From an uncultured Alphaproteobacteria bacterium (lineage in GTDB: Bacteria; Pseudomonadota; Alphaproteobacteria; Rhizobiales; Ancalomicrobiaceae), in the NCBI GenBank assembly GCA_937864925.1, contig CALMFH010000065.1:1-64000 (forward strand): 64,000 nt of DNA. Direction: 5' to 3'. The notes below the pieces were generated by a model. That model searched no databases. It saw only the letters and a list, made by a program, of their open reading frames with translations, and was not told the DNA's origin. This document shows, in pieces, positions 54,939-64,000 of this stretch. Position numbers and translations under genes: made by a program. Within the stretch, counting starts at the first letter, position 1, and every line of letters starts with the position of its first letter.

Positions 54939-55865
54939 TCATCCCGCCAGTTCCGCCCGCCGCGGCAGGTCGGCCCCGCGTCGCGTGCAGGTGAGCGCCG
55001 CCGCCGCGCAGGCGAACCCGAGGATCTCGGCGAGGGTGTCGCGTCCGATCCGCCCGAGCTCGTCGATCGACAGGTGGCCCCGATCGGCGAGCGCCGTCAG
55101 CAGTGCCGCCTGGAACGTGTCACCGGCTCCGACCGTGTCGACGACCACGACCGGCTTCGCCGGGCGATCGACCCGGCCGGTCGCCGTCCAGGCCGAGACG
55201 CCCTCGCCACCGCGGGTGACCACGACGAGCCGGACACCGGCCGCCAGCCATCGCCCGGCCGGGACGGCGGGATCGACGCCGGGCCAGAGATGGGCGAGAT
55301 CCTCGTCGCTGACCTTGATCAGATGGCAGTGCGGCACCATCCGTGCGAAGAGGCCGCGCCAGATCTCCGGGTCCGGTTCGACCGTCGGCCGGACGTTGGG
55401 ATCCCAGGAGATCACCGCCCGCCTGCTCTCTCGCCGCGCCAGCGCCACGAGCGTCGAGGCGGTCGGCTCGACCACCATCGAGTAGGACCCGAAGTGATAG
55501 GCCGCCGCCTCCGGCACCCGGTCGAGCGTGTCGAGCCCGAGCGAGCGGTCCGCCGCCCCGTGGCCGTAGAAGGCGTAGTCCGGAACTCCGTTCGGCCTGA
55601 GGCCGACCAGGGCCAGCGTGGTGGGCGCGTCGAGCCGGACCGTGGGTCCGAGATCGACCCCCTCGTCGGCCAGACCGCGGGCGAGGCGATCGCCGAGGAT
55701 GCCGGTCGAGATCCCGCCGAAGAACGCGGCGGGCGTGCCGAGCCGCGCCAGGCCGATCGCGACGTTGAAAGGCGATCCGCCCATGCGTGCGTCGAGCGCC
55801 GATCCGGTCGGCGTCGAGCCGGCCTCGTAGACGTCCATCAGAGCTTCGCCGGAGACCACGATCAT
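54939..55865 (-). CDS. PfkB-family carbohydrate kinase (fructokinase-like)
   Basis: About 308 aa from ATG 55865. The N-terminal GEALMDVYEAG and MGGSPFNVAIGLARLGTPAAFFGGIS are typical of bacterial fructokinases; the C-terminal ATP/anion-hole motif is VVVDTVGAGDTFQAALLTALAD with the catalytic Asp. Fructose produced from mannitol or sorbitol by the dehydrogenases across the regulator would be phosphorylated here, giving it a clear place in the polyol pathway. It lies 97 bases after the SorC regulator gene on the same strand. Confidence 0.88.
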   Translation of the reverse strand: MIVVSGEALMDVYEAGSTPTGSALDARMGGSPFNVAIGLARLGTPAAFFGGISTGILGDRLARGLADEGVDLGPTVRLDAPTTLALVGLRPNGVPDYAFYGHGAADRSLGLDTLDRVPEAAAYHFGSYSMVVEPTASTLVALARRESRRAVISWDPNVRPTVEPDPEIWRGLFARMVPHCHLIKVSDEDLAHLWPGVDPAVPAGRWLAAGVRLVVVTRGGEGVSAWTATGRVDRPAKPVVVVDTVGAGDTFQAALLTALADRGHLSIDELGRIGRDTLAEILGFACAAAALTCTRRGADLPRRAELAG

Positions 55866-55962
55866 GGTGAGTTCTCCTCTGTGAGGCGCCCGCCGCCCGA
55901 GGCCGGACATCCGGGCGACGGTCGGGGGTGCAAGTTGGCTGCGGCGGGCGGACCGGCGCTGC

Positions 55963-56928
55963 TCAGTCGGTCCGGCCGAGCAGTGCTTCCGCGGTCGCCT
56001 CGTCGGTGATCAGGCCGTTGATCAACGGTTTCGTCAGGGCGGCGCGTAGCGGCTCGACCTTCGAGACGCCGACCGCCACCGCGATACAGAGCCGGGACGT
56101 GAGATCGGACAGCGGCGCGCTCATCACCCGGGCGTTGCTCAGGCCTTCGATCGGGTTGCCGCTGCGATCGAAGGCCCAGCCGGTGATCTCTCCGACCGCA
56201 CCGGCATCGCGCAGTGCATCGAGCTCCACCTGCGACAGGAACCCGTCCTTGAGCAACGGCGCGTCCGGTCCGACCCCGGCGATGCCGACGAAGACAGTCT
56301 CCGCCTGTTCGATCAGCCTGAGATTGGAGAGGATCAGCGGTTGGCGCGACAAGGTCTCGCGCTCCTCCGCCGACGAGGCGATGACCGGCACCGGGAAAGG
56401 GTAGCAGCGCGCCTTGGTCTTGTCGGCGATGTTGTAGATCACCGCGAAATAGGCCGCCGCACCGTCCGGCGCGATGTTGCCGGTCATCGACACGATCTTG
56501 TGCTGCGAACAGTCGAACGGCGACATCTGCTCGACCGCCGCCTTGAGGGTCCGGCCGGTCCCGATGCCGAGCGTCAGCGGTGCCGCGGAGCGCAGGTGCC
56601 GTTCGAGGTGGGCGGCGGTCGCGTGCCCGACGCCGATCAGCGATTCGGGATGTTCCGGATCGGTCGGCACCACCTCGGCGAGACGCAGTCCGTACCGCCG
56701 CTCCAGCTCGGTTGCGAGCGACAGGCAGCGGGCGATCGGATGATCCAGCTCGAATTTGATCAACCGCTCGGAGATCGCCAGCGACACCAGCCGCTGGGCG
56801 CTCTGGCGCGACACGCCGAGCTTGGTGGCGATCTGATCCTGGGTGTTGCCGGCGATGTAGTAGAGCCAGCCGGCGCGTGCCGCGTCCTCGAGCCTGCCGT
56901 TCTCTTCGCCGCTTCGCTGCGCCGCCAT
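55963..56928 (-). CDS. SorC-family sugar-binding transcriptional regulator
   Basis: About 321 aa from ATG 56928. The N-terminal HTH is AARAGWLYYIAGNTQDQIATKLGVSRQSAQRLVSLAISERLIKFEL, followed by a SorC/DeoR-like effector domain (LTLGIGTGRTLKAAVEQM; PVPVIASSAEERETL; GIAGVGPDAPLLKDGFL). Regulators of this class sense a phosphorylated sugar or polyol. It is divergent from the polyol transport operon, which begins after a palindrome-rich control region, and probably controls both directions. Confidence 0.9.
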   Translation of the reverse strand: MAAQRSGEENGRLEDAARAGWLYYIAGNTQDQIATKLGVSRQSAQRLVSLAISERLIKFELDHPIARCLSLATELERRYGLRLAEVVPTDPEHPESLIGVGHATAAHLERHLRSAAPLTLGIGTGRTLKAAVEQMSPFDCSQHKIVSMTGNIAPDGAAAYFAVIYNIADKTKARCYPFPVPVIASSAEERETLSRQPLILSNLRLIEQAETVFVGIAGVGPDAPLLKDGFLSQVELDALRDAGAVGEITGWAFDRSGNPIEGLSNARVMSAPLSDLTSRLCIAVAVGVSKVEPLRAALTKPLINGLITDEATAEALLGRTD

Positions 56929-57302
56929 CACACACTCCCGCTCCGGCCCCGACGCCGCGGCCCGAACAGAGCATCGCCTCCGCCGAGGTGTCAAGAACGT
57001 CGAGACCTCGAGTATTCGCACGAGAACTCAGAGAAATTTCAACATCGGAGGCTTCGCCGACGATGGCCGCCACGCCGACCGGCGCCGAATTGTTTTGCGA
57101 TGCAACAAATTCGGGTCGCGACGAGGTGACGCTGCAGTGCAGCGAGGAATCTCCATTGACAGTCTACTATAAGTGAGTAATTACTCAAGCCATGAGCAAA
57201 TGCTCTATGACAAGGGAGCCCACGCCGGGCAACGGACGCGGAGCTCCGGTTTTCCCCGCTCGATGGTCCACGAGCGACCGTCGCCGGGTCAGGGAGGGTC
57301 GA
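56929..57302. promoter_or_regulatory. Divergent control region of the polyol locus
   Basis: 374 bases without a gene. It contains a symmetric element near 57089-57110 (TTGTTTTGC-GAT-GCAACAA), a perfect 14-base palindrome TGAGTAATTACTCA (57174-57187) and GAGCA-AA-TGCTC (57194-57205). A possible sigma-70 promoter is TTGACA (57156-57161), 16 bases, TAATTA (57178-57183), which would overlap the first palindrome. These are good candidates for SorC-family operators. Confidence 0.55.
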
Positions 57303-58613
57303 ATGACACTGAGATCGGTCTTGTTGGGCATGTCCTCGCTGTTCGTGCTGGTCTCCGCCGCCGGGGCCGAGACGCTCACCGTCGCGACCGTAAACAACGG
57401 CGACATGGTCCGCATGCAGAAGCTGACCGGGGATTTCACCGCCAGGTACCCCGACATCAAGGTCGAGTGGGTGACGCTCGAAGAGAACGTCCTGCGCCAG
57501 AAGGTGACCACCGACATCGCCACCAAGGGTGGCCAGTTCGACGTGTTGACCATCGGCACCTACGAGGTTCCGATCTGGGCCAAGCAGGGCTGGCTCGTCG
57601 CTCTCGACAAGCTCGGTGCCGGCTATGACGTCGACGACCTCTTGCCGGCGATCCGCTCCGGTCTCTCCGCCGACGGCAAGCTCTACGCCGCGCCGTTCTA
57701 CGGCGAGAGTTCGATGGTGATGTACCGCACCGACCTCTTCGCCAAGGCCGGGCTCACCATGCCGGCGGCCCCGACCTGGGACTTCGTCGCCGAGGCGGCC
57801 CGCAAGATCACCGACAAGCCCGGCGAGGTCTACGGCATCTGCCTGCGCGGCAAGGCCGGTTGGGGTGAGAACATGGCGTTCCTCACCGCCACCTCGAATT
57901 CCTTCGGCGCCCGCTGGTTCGACGAGAAGTGGCAGCCGCAGTTCGGCTCCGCCGAGTGGAAGACGACGCTCGACTTCTACGTCAAGCTGATGAAGGACGC
58001 CGGCCCTCCGGGGGCCTCGTCGAACGGCTTCAACGAGAATCTGGCGCTGTTCCAGTCCGGCAAGTGCGGCATGTGGATCGACGCCACCGTCGCCGCCTCC
58101 TTCGTCTCCAACCCGAAGGAATCGAAGGTCGCCGACAAGGTCGGCTATGCGCTCGCCCCCGACACCGGCCTCGGCAAACGCGGCAACTGGCTGTGGGCCT
58201 GGTCGCTGGCGGTCCCCGCCGGCTCCAAGAAGACCGAAGCGGCGCAGAAGTTCATCGCCTGGGCGACCTCCAAGGACTACCTCGCCCTGGTCGCCTCGAA
58301 GGAGGGTTGGGCCAACGTCCCGCCCGGCACCCGCGCCTCGCTCTACGCCAATCCAGAGTACCAGAAGGCGGCGCCCTTCGCCAAGATGACGCTCGACAGC
58401 ATCAACTCGGCCGACCCGACCCGTCCGACGGTCAAGCCGGTGCCCTATGTCGGCGTCCAGTTCGTCGCCATTCCGGAGTTCCAGGGCCTCGGCACCGCCG
58501 TCGGCCAGCAGTTCTCCGCCGCGCTCGCCGGCCAGAAGTCGGTCGACGACGCGCTCAAGGCGGCCCAGGACCTCGCCGTCCGCGAGATGACCAAGGCCGG
58601 CTACATCAAGTGA
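57303..58613 (+). CDS. smoE: Sorbitol/mannitol ABC transporter, substrate-binding protein
   Basis: 436 aa extracytoplasmic binding protein of the family-1 type. Signal peptide RSVLLGMSSLFVLVSAAGAE, cleaved near residue 22. The body shows GGQFDVLTIGTYEVPIWAKQGWL, AAPFYGESSMVMYRTDLFAKAGL and GKCGMWIDATVAASFV, typical of the SmoE/mannitol-binding group. The substrate is inferred from the downstream sorbitol and mannitol dehydrogenases. The ATG at 57303 follows AGGGAGGG. It is followed by strong hairpins in a 234-base gap. Confidence 0.9.
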   Translation: MTLRSVLLGMSSLFVLVSAAGAETLTVATVNNGDMVRMQKLTGDFTARYPDIKVEWVTLEENVLRQKVTTDIATKGGQFDVLTIGTYEVPIWAKQGWLVALDKLGAGYDVDDLLPAIRSGLSADGKLYAAPFYGESSMVMYRTDLFAKAGLTMPAAPTWDFVAEAARKITDKPGEVYGICLRGKAGWGENMAFLTATSNSFGARWFDEKWQPQFGSAEWKTTLDFYVKLMKDAGPPGASSNGFNENLALFQSGKCGMWIDATVAASFVSNPKESKVADKVGYALAPDTGLGKRGNWLWAWSLAVPAGSKKTEAAQKFIAWATSKDYLALVASKEGWANVPPGTRASLYANPEYQKAAPFAKMTLDSINSADPTRPTVKPVPYVGVQFVAIPEFQGLGTAVGQQFSAALAGQKSVDDALKAAQDLAVREMTKAGYIK

Positions 58614-58618
58614 GATCC

Positions 58619-58690
58619 TCCCCCCTCCCGGACAACGGGAGGTGACCTCGGTCGGGGCCGCGACCCGAAGTCTCCGGCCCCGACCACTTC
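58619..58690 (+). other. Two hairpins between the binding-protein and permease genes
   Basis: First hairpin CCTCCCG-GACAA-CGGGAGG starts about 10 bases after the stop; the second has arms GTCGGGGCCG / CGGCCCCGAC. Such structures after a binding-protein gene usually lower expression of the permeases relative to the binding protein by attenuation or selective mRNA stability. Confidence 0.55.
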
Positions 58691-58847
58691 CTCCGGCACG
58701 GCGAACGCGGTGTCGCGCAGGAGATCCGGTTCCGACGGGTGGCGGTCGGTCGGCCGCCTCCCGGCGTCGCGCGGCGGGCGATGCCCGTCGTTGTTCGCTT
58801 CGGCGGGATCGCAGCCGACGCCCACCGCCTCATCCGGGAGGTCGCTC

Positions 58848-59720
58848 ATGTCCACGCAACACTCCAGGGCCGCGGCTCGCCTGCTGGTGGCGCCTTCGGT
58901 CGTCCTCCTGTTCCTGTGGATGATCGTGCCGCTGGCGCTGACCGTCTGGTTTTCGTTCGAGCGCTTCAATCTCCTGATGCCGGCGACACGCGAGTGGATC
59001 GGGCTGACCAACTACCGCTTCTTCCTCACCGATCCGGCCTTCTTCGCGGCGATCCTCAACACGCTCTTGATCGTCGTCGGCGTGCTGGCGATCACCATCG
59101 TCGGCGGTATCCTTCTGGCGCTGCTGCTCGATCGGCCGATGTTCGGCCAGGGCATCGTCCGCCTGCTGGTCATCGCTCCGTTCTTCGTCATGCCCACCGT
59201 TTCGGCGCTGGTGTGGAAGAACATGTTCATGAACCCGGTGAACGGTCTCCTCGCCTGGCTGCAGAAGGCGGTCGGCATGGCGCCGCACGACTGGCTGGCG
59301 ACCACCCCGCTCTTCGCCGTGATCGTCATCGTCGCCTGGCAGTGGCTGCCCTTCGCCACCCTGATCCTGTTGACCGCGCTGCAGTCGCTCGACGAGGAGC
59401 AGCGTGAGGCGGCCGAGCTCGACGGTGCCGGGGCGATCGCCCGCTTCCGCTTCATCGTGCTGCCGCACCTGTCGCGGGCGATCACCGTGGTGATCCTGAT
59501 CCAGACGATCTTCCTCCTGTCGGTCTTCGCCGAGATCCTGGTCACCACCAACGGCGGCCCCGGCACCGACAGCACCAACATCGCCTTCCTCGTCTATGCA
59601 CAGGCGCTGCTGCAGTTCGACGTGGGTGGCGCCTCCGCCGGCGGCATCGTCGCCGTCGTCCTCGCCAACATCGTGGCCTTCTTCCTGATGCGGATGATCG
59701 GCCGGACGCTGGAGGGCTGA
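58848..59720 (+). CDS. smoF: Polyol ABC transporter permease (MalF-type)
   Basis: 290 aa inner-membrane permease with about six helices (AARLLVAPSVVLLFLWMIVPLALTVWF at the N-terminus). The EAA loop for ATPase contact is EQREAAELDGAGAIARFRFIVLP. The ATG at 58848 follows GGGAGG. It pairs with the next permease (4 bases apart) to form the membrane channel for sorbitol/mannitol uptake. Confidence 0.9.
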   Translation: MSTQHSRAAARLLVAPSVVLLFLWMIVPLALTVWFSFERFNLLMPATREWIGLTNYRFFLTDPAFFAAILNTLLIVVGVLAITIVGGILLALLLDRPMFGQGIVRLLVIAPFFVMPTVSALVWKNMFMNPVNGLLAWLQKAVGMAPHDWLATTPLFAVIVIVAWQWLPFATLILLTALQSLDEEQREAAELDGAGAIARFRFIVLPHLSRAITVVILIQTIFLLSVFAEILVTTNGGPGTDSTNIAFLVYAQALLQFDVGGASAGGIVAVVLANIVAFFLMRMIGRTLEG

Positions 59721-59723
59721 GCC

Positions 59724-60554
59724 ATGGCACGCCGCGTGACCGTGACGCAGAAGCTGGGCTTCACCGCACTCGCCTGGGGCGTCGGGATGCTCCTGTTCTT
59801 CCCGATCCTGTGGACGGTCCTGACCTCGTTCAAGACCGAGGCCGAGGCGGTCGCCTCGCCGCCCTCCTTCCTGTTCTTCGACTGGACGCTGGAGAACTAC
59901 ACCGAGGTGCAACACCGCTCGAACTACGTCCGCCACTTCCTCAATTCCGTGGTGATCTCGCTCGGCTCCACGGTGATCGGCCTCATCATCGCCGTCCCCG
60001 CCGCCTGGGCCATGGCCTTCCAGCCCGCCAAGCGCACCAAGGACCTGCTGATGTGGATGCTCTCCACCAAGATGATGCCGCCGGTCGGCGTCCTGGTGCC
60101 GATCTACCTCATCTTCCGCGACCTGGAGCTGCTCGACACCCGGCTGGGCCTGACCGTCGTCCTGACCCTCATCGACCTGCCGATCATCGTCTGGATGCTC
60201 TACACCTACTTCAAGGAGATCCCCGGCGAGATCCTGGAGGCGGCGCGCATGGACGGCGCCGGACTATGGGCCGAGATCGTCCACGTCCTCACCCCGATGG
60301 CGGTTCCCGGCATCGCCTCGACGCTGCTCCTCAACGTCATCCTCGCCTGGAACGAGGCCTTCTGGACGCTGAACCTGACGGCGGCCAAGGCGGCCCCGCT
60401 GACTGCCTTCATCGCCTCCTATTCCAGCCCCGAGGGGCTCTTCTACGCCAAGCTCTCCGCTGCCTCGACCATGGCGATCGCCCCCATCCTGATCCTGGGT
60501 TGGTTCTCCCAGAAGCAGTTGGTCCGCGGTCTCACCTTCGGCGCCGTCAAGTGA
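59724..60554 (+). CDS. smoG: Polyol ABC transporter permease (MalG-type)
   Basis: 276 aa, six predicted helices starting [25 protein letters not shown]. The EAA motif is [28 protein letters not shown]. The C-terminus [16 protein letters not shown] is the common end of MalG-type permeases. It follows smoF by 3 bases and precedes the ATPase gene by 10 bases. Confidence 0.9.
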   Translation: MARRVTVTQKLGFTALAWGVGMLLFFPILWTVLTSFKTEAEAVASPPSFLFFDWTLENYTEVQHRSNYVRHFLNSVVISLGSTVIGLIIAVPAAWAMAFQPAKRTKDLLMWMLSTKMMPPVGVLVPIYLIFRDLELLDTRLGLTVVLTLIDLPIIVWMLYTYFKEIPGEILEAARMDGAGLWAEIVHVLTPMAVPGIASTLLLNVILAWNEAFWTLNLTAAKAAPLTAFIASYSSPEGLFYAKLSAASTMAIAPILILGWFSQKQLVRGLTFGAVK

Positions 60555-60564
60555 GGACACTCCC

Positions 60565-61566
60565 ATGGGAAGCATCGTTCTGCGACAGGTCGAGAAGGTC
60601 TTCGGCGACGTCACCGTCATCCCGCCGATCGACCTCGAGATCGCCGACGGCGAGTTCGCGGTCTTCGTCGGCCCCTCCGGCTGCGGCAAGTCGACCCTGC
60701 TGCGCCTGATCGCCGGGCTCGAGGACGCCACCGCCGGCACCATCTCGATCGACGGCCGCGACGCCACCGACCTCGCCCCGGCGAAGCGCGGCCTGTCGAT
60801 GGTGTTCCAGTCCTATGCCCTCTATCCGCACATGAGCGTGCGCTCGAACATCGCCTTCCCGCTCAAGATGGCGGGTCTCGCGCAGGCCGACATCGACGCC
60901 AAGGTGAAGGCCGCCGCCGAGACGTTGAACCTCGGCGACTATCTCGACCGAAAGCCCAAGCAGCTCTCCGGCGGTCAGCGTCAGCGCGTCGCCATCGGTC
61001 GGGCGATCGTCCGCGAGCCCTCGGCCTTCCTCTTCGACGAACCGCTGTCGAACCTCGACGCGGCGTTGCGGGTGCAGATGCGGCTGGAGATCTCCCAGCT
61101 CCATCAGAAGCTGAAGACCACCATGGTCTACGTCACCCACGATCAGGTCGAGGCGATGACCATGGCCGACAAGATCGTCGTCCTGAACAAGGGTCGGATC
61201 GAACAGGTCGGCTCGCCGCTCGAGCTCTATCGCCGGCCCGCCAACCGTTTCGTCGCCGGCTTCATCGGCTCGCCCAAGATGAACTTCGTCGGCGGCGCCA
61301 TCGCTGCCGCCCACGGCGCCGCCACCATCGGCATCCGGCCGGAGAACCTCGCGGTGTCGCGCGACGCCGGCGATTGGCTAGGCACCATCGTCGTCGCCGA
61401 ACACCTCGGCTCCGACACCTTCCTCCACATCGCCACCGACGCGGCCGGCACGCTGACCATCCGGGTCTCCGGTGAAGTTCCCGTCCATCACGGCGACCGG
61501 GTCTTCGTCACCCCCGATGCGAGCGCGCTGCACCGCTTCGACGACAAGGGGATCGCCATCCGATGA
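60565..61566 (+). CDS. smoK: Polyol ABC transporter ATPase (MalK/UgpC type)
   Basis: 333 aa. Walker [10 protein letters not shown], signature [16 protein letters not shown], Walker [15 protein letters not shown] and the switch [19 protein letters not shown] are intact. A C-terminal TOBE-type regulatory domain (about 235-333) includes [10 protein letters not shown]. It energises the SmoEFG importer at the inner membrane. Its stop overlaps the start of the dehydrogenase gene (ATGA). Confidence 0.93.
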   Translation: MGSIVLRQVEKVFGDVTVIPPIDLEIADGEFAVFVGPSGCGKSTLLRLIAGLEDATAGTISIDGRDATDLAPAKRGLSMVFQSYALYPHMSVRSNIAFPLKMAGLAQADIDAKVKAAAETLNLGDYLDRKPKQLSGGQRQRVAIGRAIVREPSAFLFDEPLSNLDAALRVQMRLEISQLHQKLKTTMVYVTHDQVEAMTMADKIVVLNKGRIEQVGSPLELYRRPANRFVAGFIGSPKMNFVGGAIAAAHGAATIGIRPENLAVSRDAGDWLGTIVVAEHLGSDTFLHIATDAAGTLTIRVSGEVPVHHGDRVFVTPDASALHRFDDKGIAIR

Positions 61567-62336
61567 GACGTCTCGCCGACAAGTCCGCCCTGATCACCGG
61601 CTCCGCCCGCGGCATCGGCCGCACCTTCGCCGAAGCCTATGTCCGCGAGGGCGCCACCGTCGCCATCGCCGACGTCAACATCGAACGCGCCGAGGCGGCG
61701 GCCCGCGACATCGGCCCGGCGGCTTGGGCCGTCCGCATGGACGTCACCGATCAGACCTCGATCGCCGCCGCCATCGCCGCCGTCGAGACCCGCACCGGCG
61801 GCCTCGACATCCTGGTCAACAATGCCGCCCTCTTCGATCTCGCCCCCATCGTCGAGATCACCAGGGCGAGCTACGACCGCCTCTTCGCCGTCAACGTCGC
61901 CGGCACGCTCTTCACCCTGCAGGCGGCGGCGCGCGCCATGATCGCCCGCGGTCGCGGTGGCAAGATCATCAACATGGCGAGCCAGGCCGGGCGTCGCGGT
62001 GAGGCGTTGGTCGCGGTCTACTGCGCCACCAAGGCGGCGGTGATCTCGCTCACTCAGTCCGCCGGGCTCGACCTGATCGGGCACCGCATCAACGTCAACG
62101 CCATCGCTCCCGGTGTCGTCGAGGGCGAGCATTGGGACGGCGTCGATGCTCTGTTCGCCAGGTACGAGCACCGGCCGATCGGCGAGAAGAAGCGCTTGGT
62201 CGGCGAGGCGGTGCCCTACGGCCGGATGGGGACGGCGGAAGATCTCGTCGGCATGGCGATCTTCCTGGCGTCCGGCGAAAGCGACTACGTCGTCGCCCAG
62301 ACCTACAACGTCGATGGCGGCAATTGGATGAGCTGA
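61563..62336 (+). CDS. smoS: Sorbitol (L-iditol 2-) dehydrogenase-like SDR
   Basis: 257 aa short-chain dehydrogenase. NAD motif [39 protein letters not shown]; active site [22 protein letters not shown] with Tyr-x3-Lys; C-terminal [10 protein letters not shown]. In polyol operons this gene is sorbitol dehydrogenase, oxidising D-sorbitol to D-fructose with NAD+. It is translationally coupled to smoK. Confidence 0.9.
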   Translation: MRRLADKSALITGSARGIGRTFAEAYVREGATVAIADVNIERAEAAARDIGPAAWAVRMDVTDQTSIAAAIAAVETRTGGLDILVNNAALFDLAPIVEITRASYDRLFAVNVAGTLFTLQAAARAMIARGRGGKIINMASQAGRRGEALVAVYCATKAAVISLTQSAGLDLIGHRINVNAIAPGVVEGEHWDGVDALFARYEHRPIGEKKRLVGEAVPYGRMGTAEDLVGMAIFLASGESDYVVAQTYNVDGGNWMS

Positions 62337-62393
62337 GGATCCGCGCGTCGCTCTCCGGCGGCGCCGTGTATCGTCGATCACCTGGAGATGAAG

Positions 62394-63872
62394 ATGGTCA
62401 TCGCGCTTTCGTCGTCGACGCTCGACCGCCTGCCGGCCGGCGTGACCCGCCCGACCTATTCGCGCTCCGACCTCTCGGCCGGTATCCTCCACTTCGGCGT
62501 CGGCAATTTCCACCGCGCCCATCAGGCCGTCTATCTCGACCTGCTGATGAGCGCCGGCAAGGCGCACGACTGGGCGATCGTCGGCGCCGGCGTTCGGCCC
62601 TCCGACACGGCGATGCGCGATGCGCTCGCCGCCCAGGACTGGTTGACCACTCTGGTCGAACTCGGCGATGAGCCGGCCTCGGCCCGGGTGATCGGCCCGA
62701 TGATCGACTTCATCCCCGTCGACGACCGCGACCGGCTGATCGCCACCCTCGCCGCCCCCGAGATCCGCATCGTCTCGCTGACCATCACCGAGGGTGGCTA
62801 TTTCCTCGATTCGGCGACCGGCCGTTTCGACGCCCGCCACCCCGACATCGTCGCCGACGCCACCCGGCCGGACGATCCCCACACCGTCTTCGGCCTGATC
62901 CTGAAGGGCCTGCGTGCCCGCCGCGCCGCCGGCGTCGCGCCCTTCACCGTGATGTCCTGCGACAACATCCCCGGCAACGGTGAGGTGACGCGACAGACCC
63001 TCGCCGGCCTCGCCACCCTCTCCGACCCGGTCTTCGCCGACTGGATCGAGGCGGAGGTCGCCTTCCCCAACGGCATGGTCGACCGCATCACTCCCGCCAC
63101 CACGGACCGCGAGCGCCATGCCCTCGAGGCCGACTTCGGCCTCCACGACAATTGGCCGGTGTTCTGCGAGCCCTTCAAGCAGTGGGTGTTGGAAGACCGC
63201 TTCCCGCTCGGCCGCCCGTCGTTCGAGGAGGTCGGCGTCACCTTCGTCGACCACGTCGCGCCGTGGGAATTGATGAAGATCCGCATCCTCAACGGCGGTC
63301 ATGCGGCGATCGCCTATCCGTCGGCGCTGATCGGCATCCACTTCGTCCACGACGCCATGGCCCATCCGCTGATCGCCGCCTTCCTCGACAGGCTCGAGTT
63401 GACCGAGATCGTGCCGATCGTCCCGCCGGTGCCCGGAACCGACCTCGTCGCCTACTACCGGCTGATCGCCGAGCGGTTCGCCAATCCCAAGATCGGCGAC
63501 ACCATTCCCCGGCTCTGCCAGGACGGCTCGAACCGGCAGCCGAAGTTCATCGTGCCGTCGCAGCGCGATCGGCTGGCCAAGGGGCTCGCGGTCGACGGAC
63601 TGGCGCTGGTCTCGGCGCTGTGGTGTCGGTATTGCGCCGGAACAGACGACGCCGGCCGGCCGATCCCGCCCAACGACGAGTCGGCGGAGCGACTGAAGGC
63701 CCTGGCATCGGCCGCGAAGACCGTGCCGGTCGCCTTCCTCGACGGGCTCGGCGACGTCTTCGGCGACGTCGCGTCCGCACCGGCCTTCCGCGAACGCTTC
63801 TCCCACCACCTCGGTGACTTGTGGGATCGCGGAACTCTCGCGGTTCTGACAGACTGGGTGCGTGGCGACTGA
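62394..63872 (+). CDS. mtlK: Mannitol 2-dehydrogenase
   Basis: About 492 aa from ATG 62394, which has GGAG at six bases; ATG 62388 adds two residues. Long-chain polyol dehydrogenase oxidising D-mannitol to D-fructose. The N-terminal fold is AGILHFGVGNFHRAHQAVYLD; the catalytic K-x4-N-x2-H motif is KIRILNGGHAAIAYPSALIG. VMSCDNIPGNGEVTRQTL and FPNGMVDRITPAT are family hallmarks. It follows smoS by 57 bases. Fructose from this and smoS would go to the PfkB kinase at 54939. Confidence 0.93.
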   Translation: MVIALSSSTLDRLPAGVTRPTYSRSDLSAGILHFGVGNFHRAHQAVYLDLLMSAGKAHDWAIVGAGVRPSDTAMRDALAAQDWLTTLVELGDEPASARVIGPMIDFIPVDDRDRLIATLAAPEIRIVSLTITEGGYFLDSATGRFDARHPDIVADATRPDDPHTVFGLILKGLRARRAAGVAPFTVMSCDNIPGNGEVTRQTLAGLATLSDPVFADWIEAEVAFPNGMVDRITPATTDRERHALEADFGLHDNWPVFCEPFKQWVLEDRFPLGRPSFEEVGVTFVDHVAPWELMKIRILNGGHAAIAYPSALIGIHFVHDAMAHPLIAAFLDRLELTEIVPIVPPVPGTDLVAYYRLIAERFANPKIGDTIPRLCQDGSNRQPKFIVPSQRDRLAKGLAVDGLALVSALWCRYCAGTDDAGRPIPPNDESAERLKALASAAKTVPVAFLDGLGDVFGDVASAPAFRERFSHHLGDLWDRGTLAVLTDWVRGD

Positions 63873-63884
63873 CGGGACGAGGGC

Positions 63885-64000
63885 ATGGCTCGACATCTCT
63901 GCGCCGTCGACGTGGGGACGAGCAGTGCACGCGTCGGCGTCTTCGACGAACACGGCCGGATGACGGCCTCGGCCGAGCATCCGGTGCAGATCCAGCGGCC
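63885..64000 (+). CDS. FGGY-family carbohydrate kinase, 5' end only (xylulokinase-like)
   Basis: Only about 38 codons are in the window. The start ARHLCAVDVGTSSARVGVFDEHGR is the N-terminal phosphate-binding loop of FGGY kinases (D-x-G-T-S-S). It is 12 bases after mtlK in the same operon, where a xylulokinase or ribitol/xylulose-type kinase is common. The substrate cannot be read from this fragment. Confidence 0.75.
   Translation, partial: MARHLCAVDVGTSSARVGVFDEHGRMTASAEHPVQIQR

Overview
The window is high-GC DNA from an alphaproteobacterium, most likely a free-living or plant-associated diazotroph of the Hyphomicrobiales (Rhizobiales). Supporting points are the trpF-trpB-trpA-accD-folC gene order, an AccD without the usual zinc-ribbon cysteines, a CtrA-type TTAA-N7-TTAA site, an oxygen-sensitive NifA with no NifL, and a rhizobial-type sorbitol/mannitol (smo-mtlK) operon. 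A relative of Pleomorphomonas or Oharaeibacter is my guess from gene content only. No rRNA, tRNA, CRISPR array or intact insertion sequence was seen.

Region 1 (1-23.3 kb) is mostly housekeeping. It holds a partial ornithine cyclodeaminase-family gene, a MepA-type murein endopeptidase, a YqhA-family membrane protein, a CHAD-domain protein, NADP malic enzyme, a class A penicillin-binding protein, and a small lower-GC insert with two unknown genes (9.3-10.8 kb). The trpFBA-accD-folC block follows, then a glycosyltransferase/methyltransferase pair, a translationally coupled thiolase / acyl-CoA ligase / PPC-domain operon, and a divergent FAD oxidoreductase.

Region 2 (23.3-54.9 kb) is a compact nitrogen-fixation island: nifA; nifB-fdxN-LRV(FeS)-nifZ-nifT followed by a SIR2-like and an HDAC-like gene; a leftward FeSII(Shethna-type ferredoxin)-ferritin-like pair; nifHDK; a DUF2336 gene; nifE-nifN-nifX-DUF269-CCE_0567-fdxB-nifQ; a split membrane-protein gene; iscA-nifU-nifS-nifV-cysE-nifW; a small lower-GC patch with an unknown gene, a decayed gene and an ogt-like gene; and fixABC-fixX. 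Consensus sigma-54 -24/-12 elements and NifA sites (TGT-N10-ACA) precede nifB, nifH, iscA and fixA. One pair of NifA sites lies between the divergent FeSII and nifH promoters. At nifE the only NifA-type site lies downstream of the -24/-12 element. Together the genes supply the nitrogenase structural proteins, FeMo-cofactor assembly, Fe-S and homocitrate supply, electron delivery (FixABCX, ferredoxins) and probably oxygen protection (FeSII).

Region 3 (54.9-64 kb) is a polyol-utilisation locus. A PfkB-family sugar kinase and a SorC-family regulator are read leftward. Divergently, across an operator-like palindromic region, lie a binding protein, two permeases, an ATPase, a sorbitol-type SDR dehydrogenase, a mannitol 2-dehydrogenase and the start of an FGGY kinase.
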